From Dinghuibacter silviterrae (GTDB lineage Bacteria > Bacteroidota > Bacteroidia > Chitinophagales > Chitinophagaceae): a stretch of 64,000 nucleotides of DNA. Of this stretch, positions 5,394 through 12,544 are shown one piece after another. Numbering within the stretch: the first letter of the stretch is position 1; every line of letters starts with the position of its first letter. Location of the stretch: assembly GCF_004366355.1 (NCBI RefSeq), contig NZ_SODV01000001.1:1550001-1614000 (forward strand), in the 5' to 3' direction. The notes below the pieces were generated by a model. That model saw nothing but the letters and a program-made list of their open reading frames with translations, made no database searches and was not told the DNA's origin. Both the position numbers and the translations under genes were made by a program.

Positions 5394-6947
5394 ATGAGTA
5401 CGGAATTTGTTATTGTCTGCGCAATTATTTCCTTTTTGATCGGCTTCATTATTTCCTGGCTCGTAGCCGGAAGTCGTTCAGCGTCGAAAATTGCGCAAAG
5501 TGATCGTGAAAGAGCCGAGTTTAAAACAAAAATGGATTTCTTGGATGCTGCGCTAAGCGAAGCAAAAGAGAAAGTGCAGGAACAAGAGAAGGCTTTGATG
5601 AAGTCGCTTCAGGCACAAACCTCCGCTGAGGGCTCGGCAAAAGATGCACAAAGGATGATCGAAGAATTGCAAAAGCGAGAGGCGGTTTTGAATGATGATA
5701 TTTTTGAAATACAAAGGAGACTGTCAATATCGGAGAACGAAAATTCGGCTTTAAGGGCGGCTCAAGAGGCGACAAACTTGCGATTGCAGGAACAACAGCA
5801 ATTTGTCGCCGAGGCCCAAAATCATTTAAAAGATGCCTTTGGCGCACTGTCCGCCAACGCGCTAAAAAGCAATAACGAATCCTTTGTCGAATTGGCAAAA
5901 GCAAAACTCGATGAAAAGGTTGTCGAGGCTAAAAGCGAGTTCGAAAAGAAAGAACAGGCCATAGGCGCGTTGGTAGATCCGTTGGGTAAGTCTTTGGAAA
6001 AAATGGATTCGAAGATTCAGGAATTGGAGGAAAAGCGAATAAAAGCGTATAGTGATATCGGTAATTTTCTAAACGATGTAAAGGGAACTACAGAGGGATT
6101 AAAGAAGGAGACAACGAATCTGGTGGGGGCTTTGAAAACCAGTCACACCAGGGGGCGATACGGAGAGCTTGCCTTACGGCGGTTGGTTGAGCACGCCGGA
6201 ATGGTCGAACACTGTGATTTTGAGGAGCAAGTGACCGTTGAGGATGAGGAAGGCGGTAGGTTGAGGCCCGACATGGTCATTTGGCTGCCAGGTTCAAAGA
6301 CTTTTGTCGTCGATAGCAAAACACCGCTTGCTGCTTATATGAGAATGTTTGAAACCGAGGATCCCGATCAGCAAAAGATGCTGCTGGGCCAGCATGTCAG
6401 TGCCGTTAAAGAACATTTCAGAAAACTGAGTGAAAAAGCATATTGGAATCAATTTGATGAGGCGCCTGATTTTGTGATCATGTATATGCATATTGAGTCT
6501 TCGTATGGTATGGCGTTACAGGCATGGCCCGAGATGATAGAGGAGGCAATGAAAAATCGTATTATCGTGGCAACACCAACCATCTTACTGGCGATTCTAC
6601 TGGGTGTGGGATATAGCTGGAACCAGTTAAAAACAATGGAGAATATCGATGAAATACGCAACGCCGCTGTTGAATTGCACGACAGAAGTGTTGTTTTGTT
6701 GGAACACATTGGAAATGTCGGACGAAGTTTATCAACCACGATCACCCACTACAATAGGACTATTGGTTCTTTGGAGGGCAACTTCCTGCCTCATGCCCGG
6801 AGAATCAATGGATTAAGCCAGGCATATATCAAAAAGCAGGAAATTCCTGAATTGGCGCCTATTGAAGCTTCCGTTCGACCGATCGTTGCCTTGCCACAGG
6901 CACAGAATGTCTCTGAAGAGGGTCTTCCAGAAGAAGACCCTATTTGA
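5394..6947 (+). CDS. rmuC: DNA recombination protein RmuC
   Basis: A 517-residue RmuC family protein. Residues 4-26 form an N-terminal membrane anchor (IVCAIISFLIGFIISWLVAG). A long Glu/Lys-rich coiled coil covers about 35-215. The RmuC nuclease-like domain follows, with HTRGRYGELALRRLVEHAGM and the VVDSKTPLAAY segment that matches the catalytic core of restriction-endonuclease-like folds. RmuC limits DNA rearrangement at inverted repeats in E. coli; the biochemical activity is not settled. The protein has the usual length plus a Pro/Glu-rich tail. It stands alone on the plus strand, 55 bases after the 74-aa mini-protein, and converges on the secreted peptidase gene with a 20-base gap. Confidence 0.93.
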   Translation: MSTEFVIVCAIISFLIGFIISWLVAGSRSASKIAQSDRERAEFKTKMDFLDAALSEAKEKVQEQEKALMKSLQAQTSAEGSAKDAQRMIEELQKREAVLNDDIFEIQRRLSISENENSALRAAQEATNLRLQEQQQFVAEAQNHLKDAFGALSANALKSNNESFVELAKAKLDEKVVEAKSEFEKKEQAIGALVDPLGKSLEKMDSKIQELEEKRIKAYSDIGNFLNDVKGTTEGLKKETTNLVGALKTSHTRGRYGELALRRLVEHAGMVEHCDFEEQVTVEDEEGGRLRPDMVIWLPGSKTFVVDSKTPLAAYMRMFETEDPDQQKMLLGQHVSAVKEHFRKLSEKAYWNQFDEAPDFVIMYMHIESSYGMALQAWPEMIEEAMKNRIIVATPTILLAILLGVGYSWNQLKTMENIDEIRNAAVELHDRSVVLLEHIGNVGRSLSTTITHYNRTIGSLEGNFLPHARRINGLSQAYIKKQEIPELAPIEASVRPIVALPQAQNVSEEGLPEEDPI

Positions 6948-6967
6948 AAGTAGAAGGTATAAAACTT

Positions 6968-8689
6968 TTAGGGAGTAAGTATCTTCACAACCAACACCCC
7001 ATCCTTATTCCGCCGTTTCAACCACCGCTGCAAGGCCGCCTGTGCCTTTTCCATGGAATCGTATGTGTTGAAATCGCTACTGCAACCCGCCTCATTTTCA
7101 CATTCATCTGCTATCTTTTTGAAAATAGGCCTCGCCATCTTCGACAATTCTTCCCGTGTGCAGGTTATTTGCTGAATTTCCGTGTGTTTGATCACACGGT
7201 TTTGCGACGATCCTGCATCTATCATGGGTCCCGAAAAGAAAAAATAATAGTAAGTTTTGGTGGCGGTGTCTTTTGCTTCGGCGGGCGTTAATGCGTCGGT
7301 TGGAATATTAAGTGTTGTAATAGCATTCTGAAGAGCGTGGTCGGACGTAAAGTATTTTTCACGCAATACCGCGAATCTGGTTTCGTTGTTGACCACTTTA
7401 CTTAAAGTCTCTTCAATAAATGTGTAATTCGTAAATACCATAGGTGATTGAAGCAGCGCTCTTATCCATTCCCACATCTTATCTTCCTCGATCTCCTTTT
7501 CAAGAGCCGAAAATAGGAGTGGTGCATAGTAATATACATACAATTCCCGGTCCCCATAATCGTACTTCGAGTGGATGTTTGCAATGGGTGTCGGCTTGAA
7601 ATTGCGCATAGCACGAACTTTCGACTGCAAATCCGCGCGGTAAATACTGTCACTGATCAAGGTGCGGGTAATATTCAGCTTCAGAAATTCAGCGAAACCT
7701 TCGGATAACATATCACCCAAATCCGAATTAAAGACACGGACATCGCCAAAATAATAATGCGACAATTCGTGTGACATATATTGTAGGAGGCCTGACCCGT
7801 CTTTATTGCCTGCAAACGATTTAAAGCCTTCGTCCCAGCCCACTTTCACGATGGTGGGGTAGGATGCAAACAACCAACCGTTGTTTTTGGATACCGGTGT
7901 CGTTTGAATGTACACTGCTTTGCCCTTATAGGGGATACCTATTTTTTTCTCCAAATAATCCTGGTAGGAATGGAGGACCTTTTCCAGTTGGGCAAGTTTC
8001 TGATCATCTGCATCGGGGTTGAGAAAATAGTTGCCATCAATGGATACAGACCGGAAATCACCTGCAAACATGGTGAGGTCCTGGGATGCAGTGCTTATTA
8101 CATGGGCATGTGTCCCGGATACGGGCTGGCTGCCGTTCACATAGATCACCTGGCAATCATTACAAGTCACATCCAGGTCATAGGTAACTTTTTCGTACCG
8201 CGTGTCCGTTGTGGCATCGTACAATATTGGGCACCATGCGCCTTGAATGCCATCGGCACGCAGGGTTTTACCATTAAACGCAATGTTACCTCTCCAGTCT
8301 ACTACGCTTGTGGTGTCCGTTATCACGGGATACATTCCCACATAGTTAAAGCGGATGGCATGTGGCAGGTATTTCCCGGATTTGTTATAGGCAGGAATAT
8401 AATAGGCGGTTGATTCGCCGGAAGACAATGTATCCTGGGACGATCTATCGTACGGCAGAGGCGAAGCCGCTCCCTCCGCATTTTTTATATACCGTATATT
8501 CATACCTGAATTCAGCCGGAGGTAGTAGTTACTAAGCCGGGGCATATTCGACAATGTAAGGTCACACTCAATGGTGCCTTTTTTAACGGAAATCGTCACT
8601 TCCCCTTGTACGTGGGGTATAGTATCCTGCGAATAGGCGGTCATCCAGGTAAGCGTCGAAAGGAGGGCGGCAATGAGGGGTTTATTCAT
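6968..8689 (-). CDS. Secreted M1-like zinc metallopeptidase
   Basis: A 573-residue protein with a signal peptide (MNKPLIAALLSTLTWMTAYSQ, cleavage after about 20). The gluzincin motif is present: H307-E-L-S-H311 followed by exactly 18 residues and then E330 (SEGFAEF), the HExxH-x18-E spacing of M1 aminopeptidases. The N-terminal half is beta-rich, as in the M1 N-domain, but the GAMEN exopeptidase signature is not evident, so whether it is an aminopeptidase is open. A C-terminal region with a Cys pair (ECENEAGC) follows. Likely periplasmic or secreted. No operon partners: 200 bases of intergenic DNA precede it and rmuC converges on its end. Confidence 0.8.
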   Translation of the reverse strand: MNKPLIAALLSTLTWMTAYSQDTIPHVQGEVTISVKKGTIECDLTLSNMPRLSNYYLRLNSGMNIRYIKNAEGAASPLPYDRSSQDTLSSGESTAYYIPAYNKSGKYLPHAIRFNYVGMYPVITDTTSVVDWRGNIAFNGKTLRADGIQGAWCPILYDATTDTRYEKVTYDLDVTCNDCQVIYVNGSQPVSGTHAHVISTASQDLTMFAGDFRSVSIDGNYFLNPDADDQKLAQLEKVLHSYQDYLEKKIGIPYKGKAVYIQTTPVSKNNGWLFASYPTIVKVGWDEGFKSFAGNKDGSGLLQYMSHELSHYYFGDVRVFNSDLGDMLSEGFAEFLKLNITRTLISDSIYRADLQSKVRAMRNFKPTPIANIHSKYDYGDRELYVYYYAPLLFSALEKEIEEDKMWEWIRALLQSPMVFTNYTFIEETLSKVVNNETRFAVLREKYFTSDHALQNAITTLNIPTDALTPAEAKDTATKTYYYFFFSGPMIDAGSSQNRVIKHTEIQQITCTREELSKMARPIFKKIADECENEAGCSSDFNTYDSMEKAQAALQRWLKRRNKDGVLVVKILTP

Positions 8690-8890
8690 ATGGACAAATT
8701 ACAAAATTTTGCTTCTTATTTGGTTTGTCCTATTCCAAAGCCGGGACGAGAAACCTCGACCGTTGTGGCTGGCGTGCTGCGGAGAGAGAGGGATAACTTT
8801 CGAACCTATTTATAAATAATGTTTTGAAAAACAACGACTTGTGGTTATGGGGAAAACAAAAATGAGCATTTAAAAGTTATAGCTCTGAAA

Positions 8891-9172
8891 ATGAATTTAA
8901 ACCCAAACGGAGTCTGGAATGGCGGTGAGCTTTATCATTACACCGAATTCAAATTGCGCATATTAGAGTTCAGTCCCTTATACAATAGTGAATGGCATGT
9001 GGCTGGCCTTATCAGTCAAGACGATGAAGACAAACCGTATAGACAGGGTATGACAGATGTCTTCCAGCTTTGGCAAGAACGGAAAAGGATCAATTGGTTT
9101 AATTTATCAACAGGCAGCCACATGAAAGACGATTATATCCGCATTTTTCGAGAAAAGCGCTTACTTCTTTAG
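8891..9172 (+). CDS. Possible small protein, unknown (93 aa)
   Basis: A 93-residue frame starting MNLNPNGVWNGGELYHYTEF, rich in aromatic and charged residues and without membrane segments. The composition looks protein-like, and the 200-base upstream gap is A+T-rich with room for a promoter. However, the last 74 bases overlap the convergent PH-like gene, and no homologue or clear -7 box is recognised. It could be a real orphan gene or a chance frame. Confidence 0.4.
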   Translation: MNLNPNGVWNGGELYHYTEFKLRILEFSPLYNSEWHVAGLISQDDEDKPYRQGMTDVFQLWQERKRINWFNLSTGSHMKDDYIRIFREKRLLL

Positions 9173-9608
9173 GCTTTGCCGTTCCAATCAAGATGTGTTT
9201 GCCGCTCGCCAGAAGAATCGAGATGCCGTCGTTCCCTTTTACTGTATAGGCCCACCCTTTGGAACCTATCCGAATGCCCCACCCGCCATAATCTTTGATT
9301 GGATTGTACTTGACCACAGCTATTTGCCTGATGTCCGCTTTTGGAATAATTTTCCAGCGAATTCTGAGCGGGAAAAACCTGAAGCGGATAAAGTCGTTTT
9401 GGATCTCGATCTCCAACTTCATTGTCCGGAACAATGCGATTATTCCCAGGATGGCCAGTAATGGGGACACGGCCGGAAGGATGCCGGTTACTTTTGAAGC
9501 AATGGCAGCAATGGCTATGGCAGTTCCCACCGCTGCTAACGCGATCTCCAATAGCAGGATCCATTTCTGGTTAAACCGCTGCTGCTCGAATAAGGAGTCC
9601 ATTTTCAT
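9099..9608 (-). CDS. Two-helix membrane protein with PH-like domain; candidate SDP immunity protein
   Basis: A 169-residue protein with two adjacent transmembrane helices at about 17-38 and 40-62. A soluble domain follows whose IEIQNDFIRFRFFPLRIRWK and YGGWGIRIGSKGWAYTVKGN segments resemble the bacterial PH-like domains found after a helix hairpin. The protein ends in a Cys-rich tail (LSCGCLLIN). It is the last gene of the sdpCAB-like operon; its start overlaps the end of the sdpB-like gene by 38 bases. In Bacillus the SDP toxin is countered by the multi-pass membrane protein SdpI, which is not seen here. The position at the end of the toxin operon suggests an immunity role; this is inference, as such PH proteins also occur alone. 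Confidence 0.7.
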   Translation of the reverse strand: MKMDSLFEQQRFNQKWILLLEIALAAVGTAIAIAAIASKVTGILPAVSPLLAILGIIALFRTMKLEIEIQNDFIRFRFFPLRIRWKIIPKADIRQIAVVKYNPIKDYGGWGIRIGSKGWAYTVKGNDGISILLASGKHILIGTAKPKEVSAFLEKCGYNRLSCGCLLIN

Positions 9609-10518
9609 TGCCAGGTTTTTTTACCGGATAAAGATAGATAATGAGTGAACCTGCCATAGCGAAGAAAAAACTTCCGAGCCCAAGAAAAAGAAAAATAAAT
9701 AGGTGAAACATCAAACCCAATATCAGCATACGCTTTTTCCCTTTTTCGGAAAAGAAAATAGATGCTGAAAGTAATATCTCGAACAAGATGGAACCCCAGG
9801 TGAGCAAAAGGACTACTATAGGATTGTATGTTAGTAAGGTAGCAAATGGCCTCAGATAGTCCGCAGGACCAAATGTATTATTCCCTAGCCAATAGTACAT
9901 CGCGGTTCCATTCAACCATTCGGGGACGCTAAATTTCGATATGCCGGCGTTGAAGTAAAGAATAGACACTTGTATTCTGACCAGAGTAAGGATCAGACCT
10001 CCTATATAATTAGCATAGGGATAATTTTTTGTCGGTTCTGTCCAGTGATTGGGTCGCGGATCCATAATCGTTAGTGGAATGAAAAGGAAAGTAAGTATCT
10101 GAGTGATCTGATCCCCTCCATCCACAATTACCGCTGCGTTGAAAAGCGAATAAGAAACCCACCAATGCAAGATGCCGGTGACAACTGGATAATAACCTGA
10201 GATCACGATGATTAAAATGATAACAGCTATCATTTTGGCAATGACCAAATGATCAAAACCAACGAGATAAAAAAGGTTGATATGTTTGTAGAAATCCAGC
10301 TGCGCCGGATGGATAGATTTCGAGGTTACAAATATGTAGTCGACAGGATTGAATAGCAAGGTGAGCAATGTGCCAATCGCCAGCAGGCTTCTGGAAAGAC
10401 CATATACACGCGTAAACGGTGAGGGCCGTTCTTTGTGCATGATAGTATTTACATACTTAAAAAGCGCAAGGGCCGGTTTTTCATCGATTAATCGAAGATA
10501 AGCTGGAATCGCCTTCAT
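9571..10518 (-). CDS. sdpB: SdpB-like HTTM-domain membrane protein
   Basis: A 315-residue protein with about seven hydrophobic segments, matching the HTTM (vitamin-K-dependent carboxylase-type) membrane fold used by SdpB: FTRVYGLSRSLLAIGTLLTL near the start, then LVRIQVSILYFNAGISKF and the WLNGTAMYYWLGNNTFGP loop typical of HTTM proteins. In Bacillus subtilis SdpB, together with SdpA, is needed to mature the SDP killing peptide from SdpC. The start overlaps sdpA by 38 bases. A later start at MHKERPSPFTR is possible, and would remove the overlap. The identification rests on fold motifs plus the SdpA/SdpC neighbours. Confidence 0.82.
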   Translation of the reverse strand: MKAIPAYLRLIDEKPALALFKYVNTIMHKERPSPFTRVYGLSRSLLAIGTLLTLLFNPVDYIFVTSKSIHPAQLDFYKHINLFYLVGFDHLVIAKMIAVIILIIVISGYYPVVTGILHWWVSYSLFNAAVIVDGGDQITQILTFLFIPLTIMDPRPNHWTEPTKNYPYANYIGGLILTLVRIQVSILYFNAGISKFSVPEWLNGTAMYYWLGNNTFGPADYLRPFATLLTYNPIVVLLLTWGSILFEILLSASIFFSEKGKKRMLILGLMFHLFIFLFLGLGSFFFAMAGSLIIYLYPVKKPGNENGLLIRAAAV

Positions 10519-11053
10519 AGTCTATTAATGTTACCCTATAATTTCGTTGGCTGGTGGAATAGGTATTTCTCCAAGCCCATGGAATGGGTTTGTAAGCGGC
10601 TATTATGTAACGTCCAGGTGGAATCGACGTAATTCGCTTATCTGGTCTGCATTTAAATATTTTCTTGAAGGGCGTTGATGCCGTAAGCATCGAGACGTTT
10701 TCCCATGCAGAATCGGGGATTGAACCGGCCAGAAAAGATAAATCCATTCCAACTTTCCTGCTCTTCCTGGATAATCCGAAGAAGTTGCCGGGCGCCCCGT
10801 TAGTAGATGTATATCTGAAAACAGTGTCGCCTTTCACACTGTACAGGTCGGCCATTTCTTCTCTCGGACTTCGGGTGAAAAAAGACCAGCCTTCCGGCAT
10901 AAACGCTTCAACAGCTGCGGAAATTCTAAAATCGGGCCGGTATGCCGAGGGCGGCATGGAACAGACCACTATAAAAAATACGACGACAATTAGAAACGCG
11001 GGTGGGAATAGGTATGCAAAATATCGGTAAATGAGAAATATTGTTTTTTTCAT
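10481..11053 (-). CDS. sdpA: SdpA-family antimicrobial peptide system protein
   Basis: A 190-residue protein with one N-terminal transmembrane helix (about 17-31) and an outside domain. The signature PEGWSFFTRSPREE at 53-66 is the hallmark of the SdpA family (GWxFFTRxPRE). SdpA acts with SdpB in SDP peptide production; its biochemical role is not known. The gene lies 6 bases after the SdpC-like gene and overlaps the SdpB-like gene, giving the same order as the Bacillus operon except that the precursor gene comes first. Confidence 0.85.
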   Translation of the reverse strand: MKKTIFLIYRYFAYLFPPAFLIVVVFFIVVCSMPPSAYRPDFRISAAVEAFMPEGWSFFTRSPREEMADLYSVKGDTVFRYTSTNGAPGNFFGLSRKSRKVGMDLSFLAGSIPDSAWENVSMLTASTPFKKIFKCRPDKRITSIPPGRYIIAAYKPIPWAWRNTYSTSQRNYRVTLIDYEGDSSLSSINR

Positions 11054-11059
11054 GCGCCG

Positions 11060-11995
11060 CTAATTGACTCGTATAGACATAGAGCCCCCACCTCCTCCAC
11101 TAGTACTAATGTATTGCTGAATTTGAGAAACAAAGGTCTCTCTTTCGAAATCCATTTCAGCCGACGGGCGTTTTTTGGGCCACCACAGGGTTTTTGTAAA
11201 AACGGCTGCATAGACGTTTATCACTGCAAGAGCATTAGCTACAGCAGCGTAATTTACCGCTGCGGCGGCATCCCAGAGGGCTACCGCGACGACAGCTGCG
11301 AAGAATATGGCGGACGCTTTGTCTGGAATTATAATATAGTTACTTGAGTCATAAGCCTTGTTCCCGAAATCTCTTAGAAATGTGTCTATCCCTCCTGCGG
11401 AATTGAAATTGTAGGAGGAAATCGTCAGAAGGTTATATATACTGTCTCCCTTTGCAGTGTCCTTGATGTAGCTCGTATAAACAGCGGCCCCAAGGACAAG
11501 ATTGGCACCGAGGTCGATTGCTGCCATAATGCTGTCCGCGTTGTTCCCCTGGATAGTTGCCCTGAGGTAATTAAAGTAATTGGGATTAATCGTGTTAATA
11601 CCCGTGGTGATGCGGTTCATAAAGCTGGTGAGCGAATCATTCTGGGCGGAAGAGAAGCCGGACATGAAACTAAGCAGCGAACTATAATACGGAAGGCTTT
11701 GGGCAACCGTACCCTGCAGGAAGAATATGCCATTGAATAATTGGGTGCCCGTATAGGAGAAGCTTGTATCGACACAGGCGCCGGTAGTGGAATTGTTGAT
11801 GTAACCCGAGGGACAATTGGGCACACACTTATTCAGTGTGTAATCCCAATGGTAACCACTTTGGCACTGGGTGACGGTTGGACTTAACTTACTTGATAAT
11901 AGCTTGGCCAGATTGTCATCATTCGACTTTGAGCATCCCGCGATCAAAGCGAGCACAATTATGCCCAGAGGAGGTAAGCAGTAGTTCAGTTTCAT
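11060..11995 (-). CDS. sdpC: SdpC-family toxin precursor, lipoprotein form
   Basis: A 311-residue precursor. The signal peptide ends in a lipobox (LIAGC, lipid Cys21). Residues 44-74 carry four Cys (C44, C57, C61, C74) in an SGYHWDYTLNKC / PSGYINNSTTGAC repeat. The family core starts at Y81 (YTGTQLFNGIFFLQG), matching the SdpC motif FSGEDYFRGLLFGQG. Residues 228-267 form a very hydrophobic Ala/Val-rich stretch at the position of the mature 42-residue SDP peptide of Bacillus, and a charged tail plus a Gly run follow. The two Cys that form the disulfide of Bacillus SDP have no counterparts here. A weak -7-like box (TACCTTTA) lies at 12026-12033. Expected role: precursor of a secreted membrane-collapsing peptide. 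Confidence 0.8.
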   Translation of the reverse strand: MKLNYCLPPLGIIVLALIAGCSKSNDDNLAKLLSSKLSPTVTQCQSGYHWDYTLNKCVPNCPSGYINNSTTGACVDTSFSYTGTQLFNGIFFLQGTVAQSLPYYSSLLSFMSGFSSAQNDSLTSFMNRITTGINTINPNYFNYLRATIQGNNADSIMAAIDLGANLVLGAAVYTSYIKDTAKGDSIYNLLTISSYNFNSAGGIDTFLRDFGNKAYDSSNYIIIPDKASAIFFAAVVAVALWDAAAAVNYAAVANALAVINVYAAVFTKTLWWPKKRPSAEMDFERETFVSQIQQYISTSGGGGGSMSIRVN

Positions 11996-12164
11996 TATTG
12001 AGTAGTGATTAAGTTATCAAGTGATTAAAGGTAAATAAATGTTATTATTAAAAAAATAAATCAATAAAAATCGTACGGAAGGCTTTTTAACTCATTTTTA
12101 GCCCAAACGTTCTCCGTTGAACTGGTTAAGAAAATAATGTATTATTGCCTCGAACGAAGCGAAC

Positions 12165-12191
12165 AAAAAAAACGCAGCCTTTGGCCGCGGG
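12165..12191 (-). terminator. Degenerate copy of the tRNA terminator
   Basis: On the minus strand CCGCGGCC AAA GGCTGCG is followed by eight T residues (12172 to 12165) and GTTCGC. This mirrors the intact terminator at 12369-12395 (CCCGCGGCC TTC GGCCGCGGG, T6, GTTCGC) with mismatches in one arm. Confidence 0.45.
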
Positions 12192-12208
12192 AATCGTCTG
12201 GAGTGTTT

Positions 12209-12230
12209 TGGCGATGAGAGGGATTACCTC
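12209..12230 (-). repeat. tRNA-Ser 3'-end-like remnant
   Basis: On the minus strand the segment ends TAATCCCTCTCATCGCCA, closely like the 3' end of the intact tRNA-Ser (AATCCCTCTCTCTCCGCCA) including CCA. It lies a short distance upstream of the degenerate terminator copy, as in the intact gene. The T-loop is shortened and no matching 5' half is evident. It could be the relic of a duplicated tRNA or of an attachment-site duplication. Confidence 0.35.
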
Positions 12231-12335
12231 CGCCCGCTGGCGCGGGCTGCGGTGATCCCTGAAGTGGGGGGCTTCAACTCACCGTCGATCCGCAGGTTCG
12301 CTTCGCTCACCAGCGGTTTTTTGTCCTCCGTAGCC

Positions 12336-12355
12336 GGGACGAGCGAGCTCGTCCC
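12336..12355. repeat. 9-base-arm hairpin GGGACGAGC/GCTCGTCCC
   Basis: Perfect 9-base inverted repeat with a 2-base spacer between the tRNA terminator and the tRNA-like remnant. No T run follows on either strand, so a terminator role is not supported. Confidence 0.45.
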
Positions 12356-12368
12356 ATCTACTGCGAAC

Positions 12369-12395
12369 AAAAAACCCGCGGCCGAAGGCCGCGGG
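12369..12395 (-). terminator. Terminator of tRNA-Ser
   Basis: A perfect 9-base G+C stem (CCCGCGGCC / GGCCGCGGG) with a 3-base loop, followed on the minus strand by six T residues. It starts 13 bases after the encoded CCA of the tRNA. Confidence 0.8.
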
Positions 12396-12408
12396 ATCGA
12401 CTAAAAGT

Positions 12409-12501
12409 TGGCGGAGAGAGAGGGATTCGAACCCTCGGTACACTTTAAAGGCGTACGACGGTTTAGCAAACCGTTCCTTTCGGCCACTCAGGCATCTCTC
12501 C
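12409..12501 (-). tRNA. tRNA-Ser (anticodon GCU)
   Basis: The acceptor stem GGAGAGA (12501-12495) pairs with TCTCTCC, followed by G and an encoded CCA (12411-12409). The anticodon arm ACGGT-TTGCTAA-ACCGT gives anticodon GCT (12467-12465). A long variable arm, as in class II tRNAs, precedes the T arm (GAGGG TTCGAAT CCCTC). Total 93 nt with CCA. It lies 43 bases after the hom stop codon on the same strand. Confidence 0.95.
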
Positions 12502-12544
12502 GAAAGTCCCCGGGGCGGGGCCGCGGGGTTGCAAAAATAGGATT

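Larger units (their letters stand above)
11996..12408. other. Intergenic region between sdpC and tRNA-Ser
   Basis: 413 bases. The left 130 bases are A+T-rich and hold the presumed sdpC promoter. From about 12,165 the base composition turns sharply G+C-rich, and the segment holds a terminator-like hairpin, a tRNA 3'-end-like fragment, a 9-base-arm hairpin and the tRNA terminator. No protein-coding gene is supported. Confidence 0.6.
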
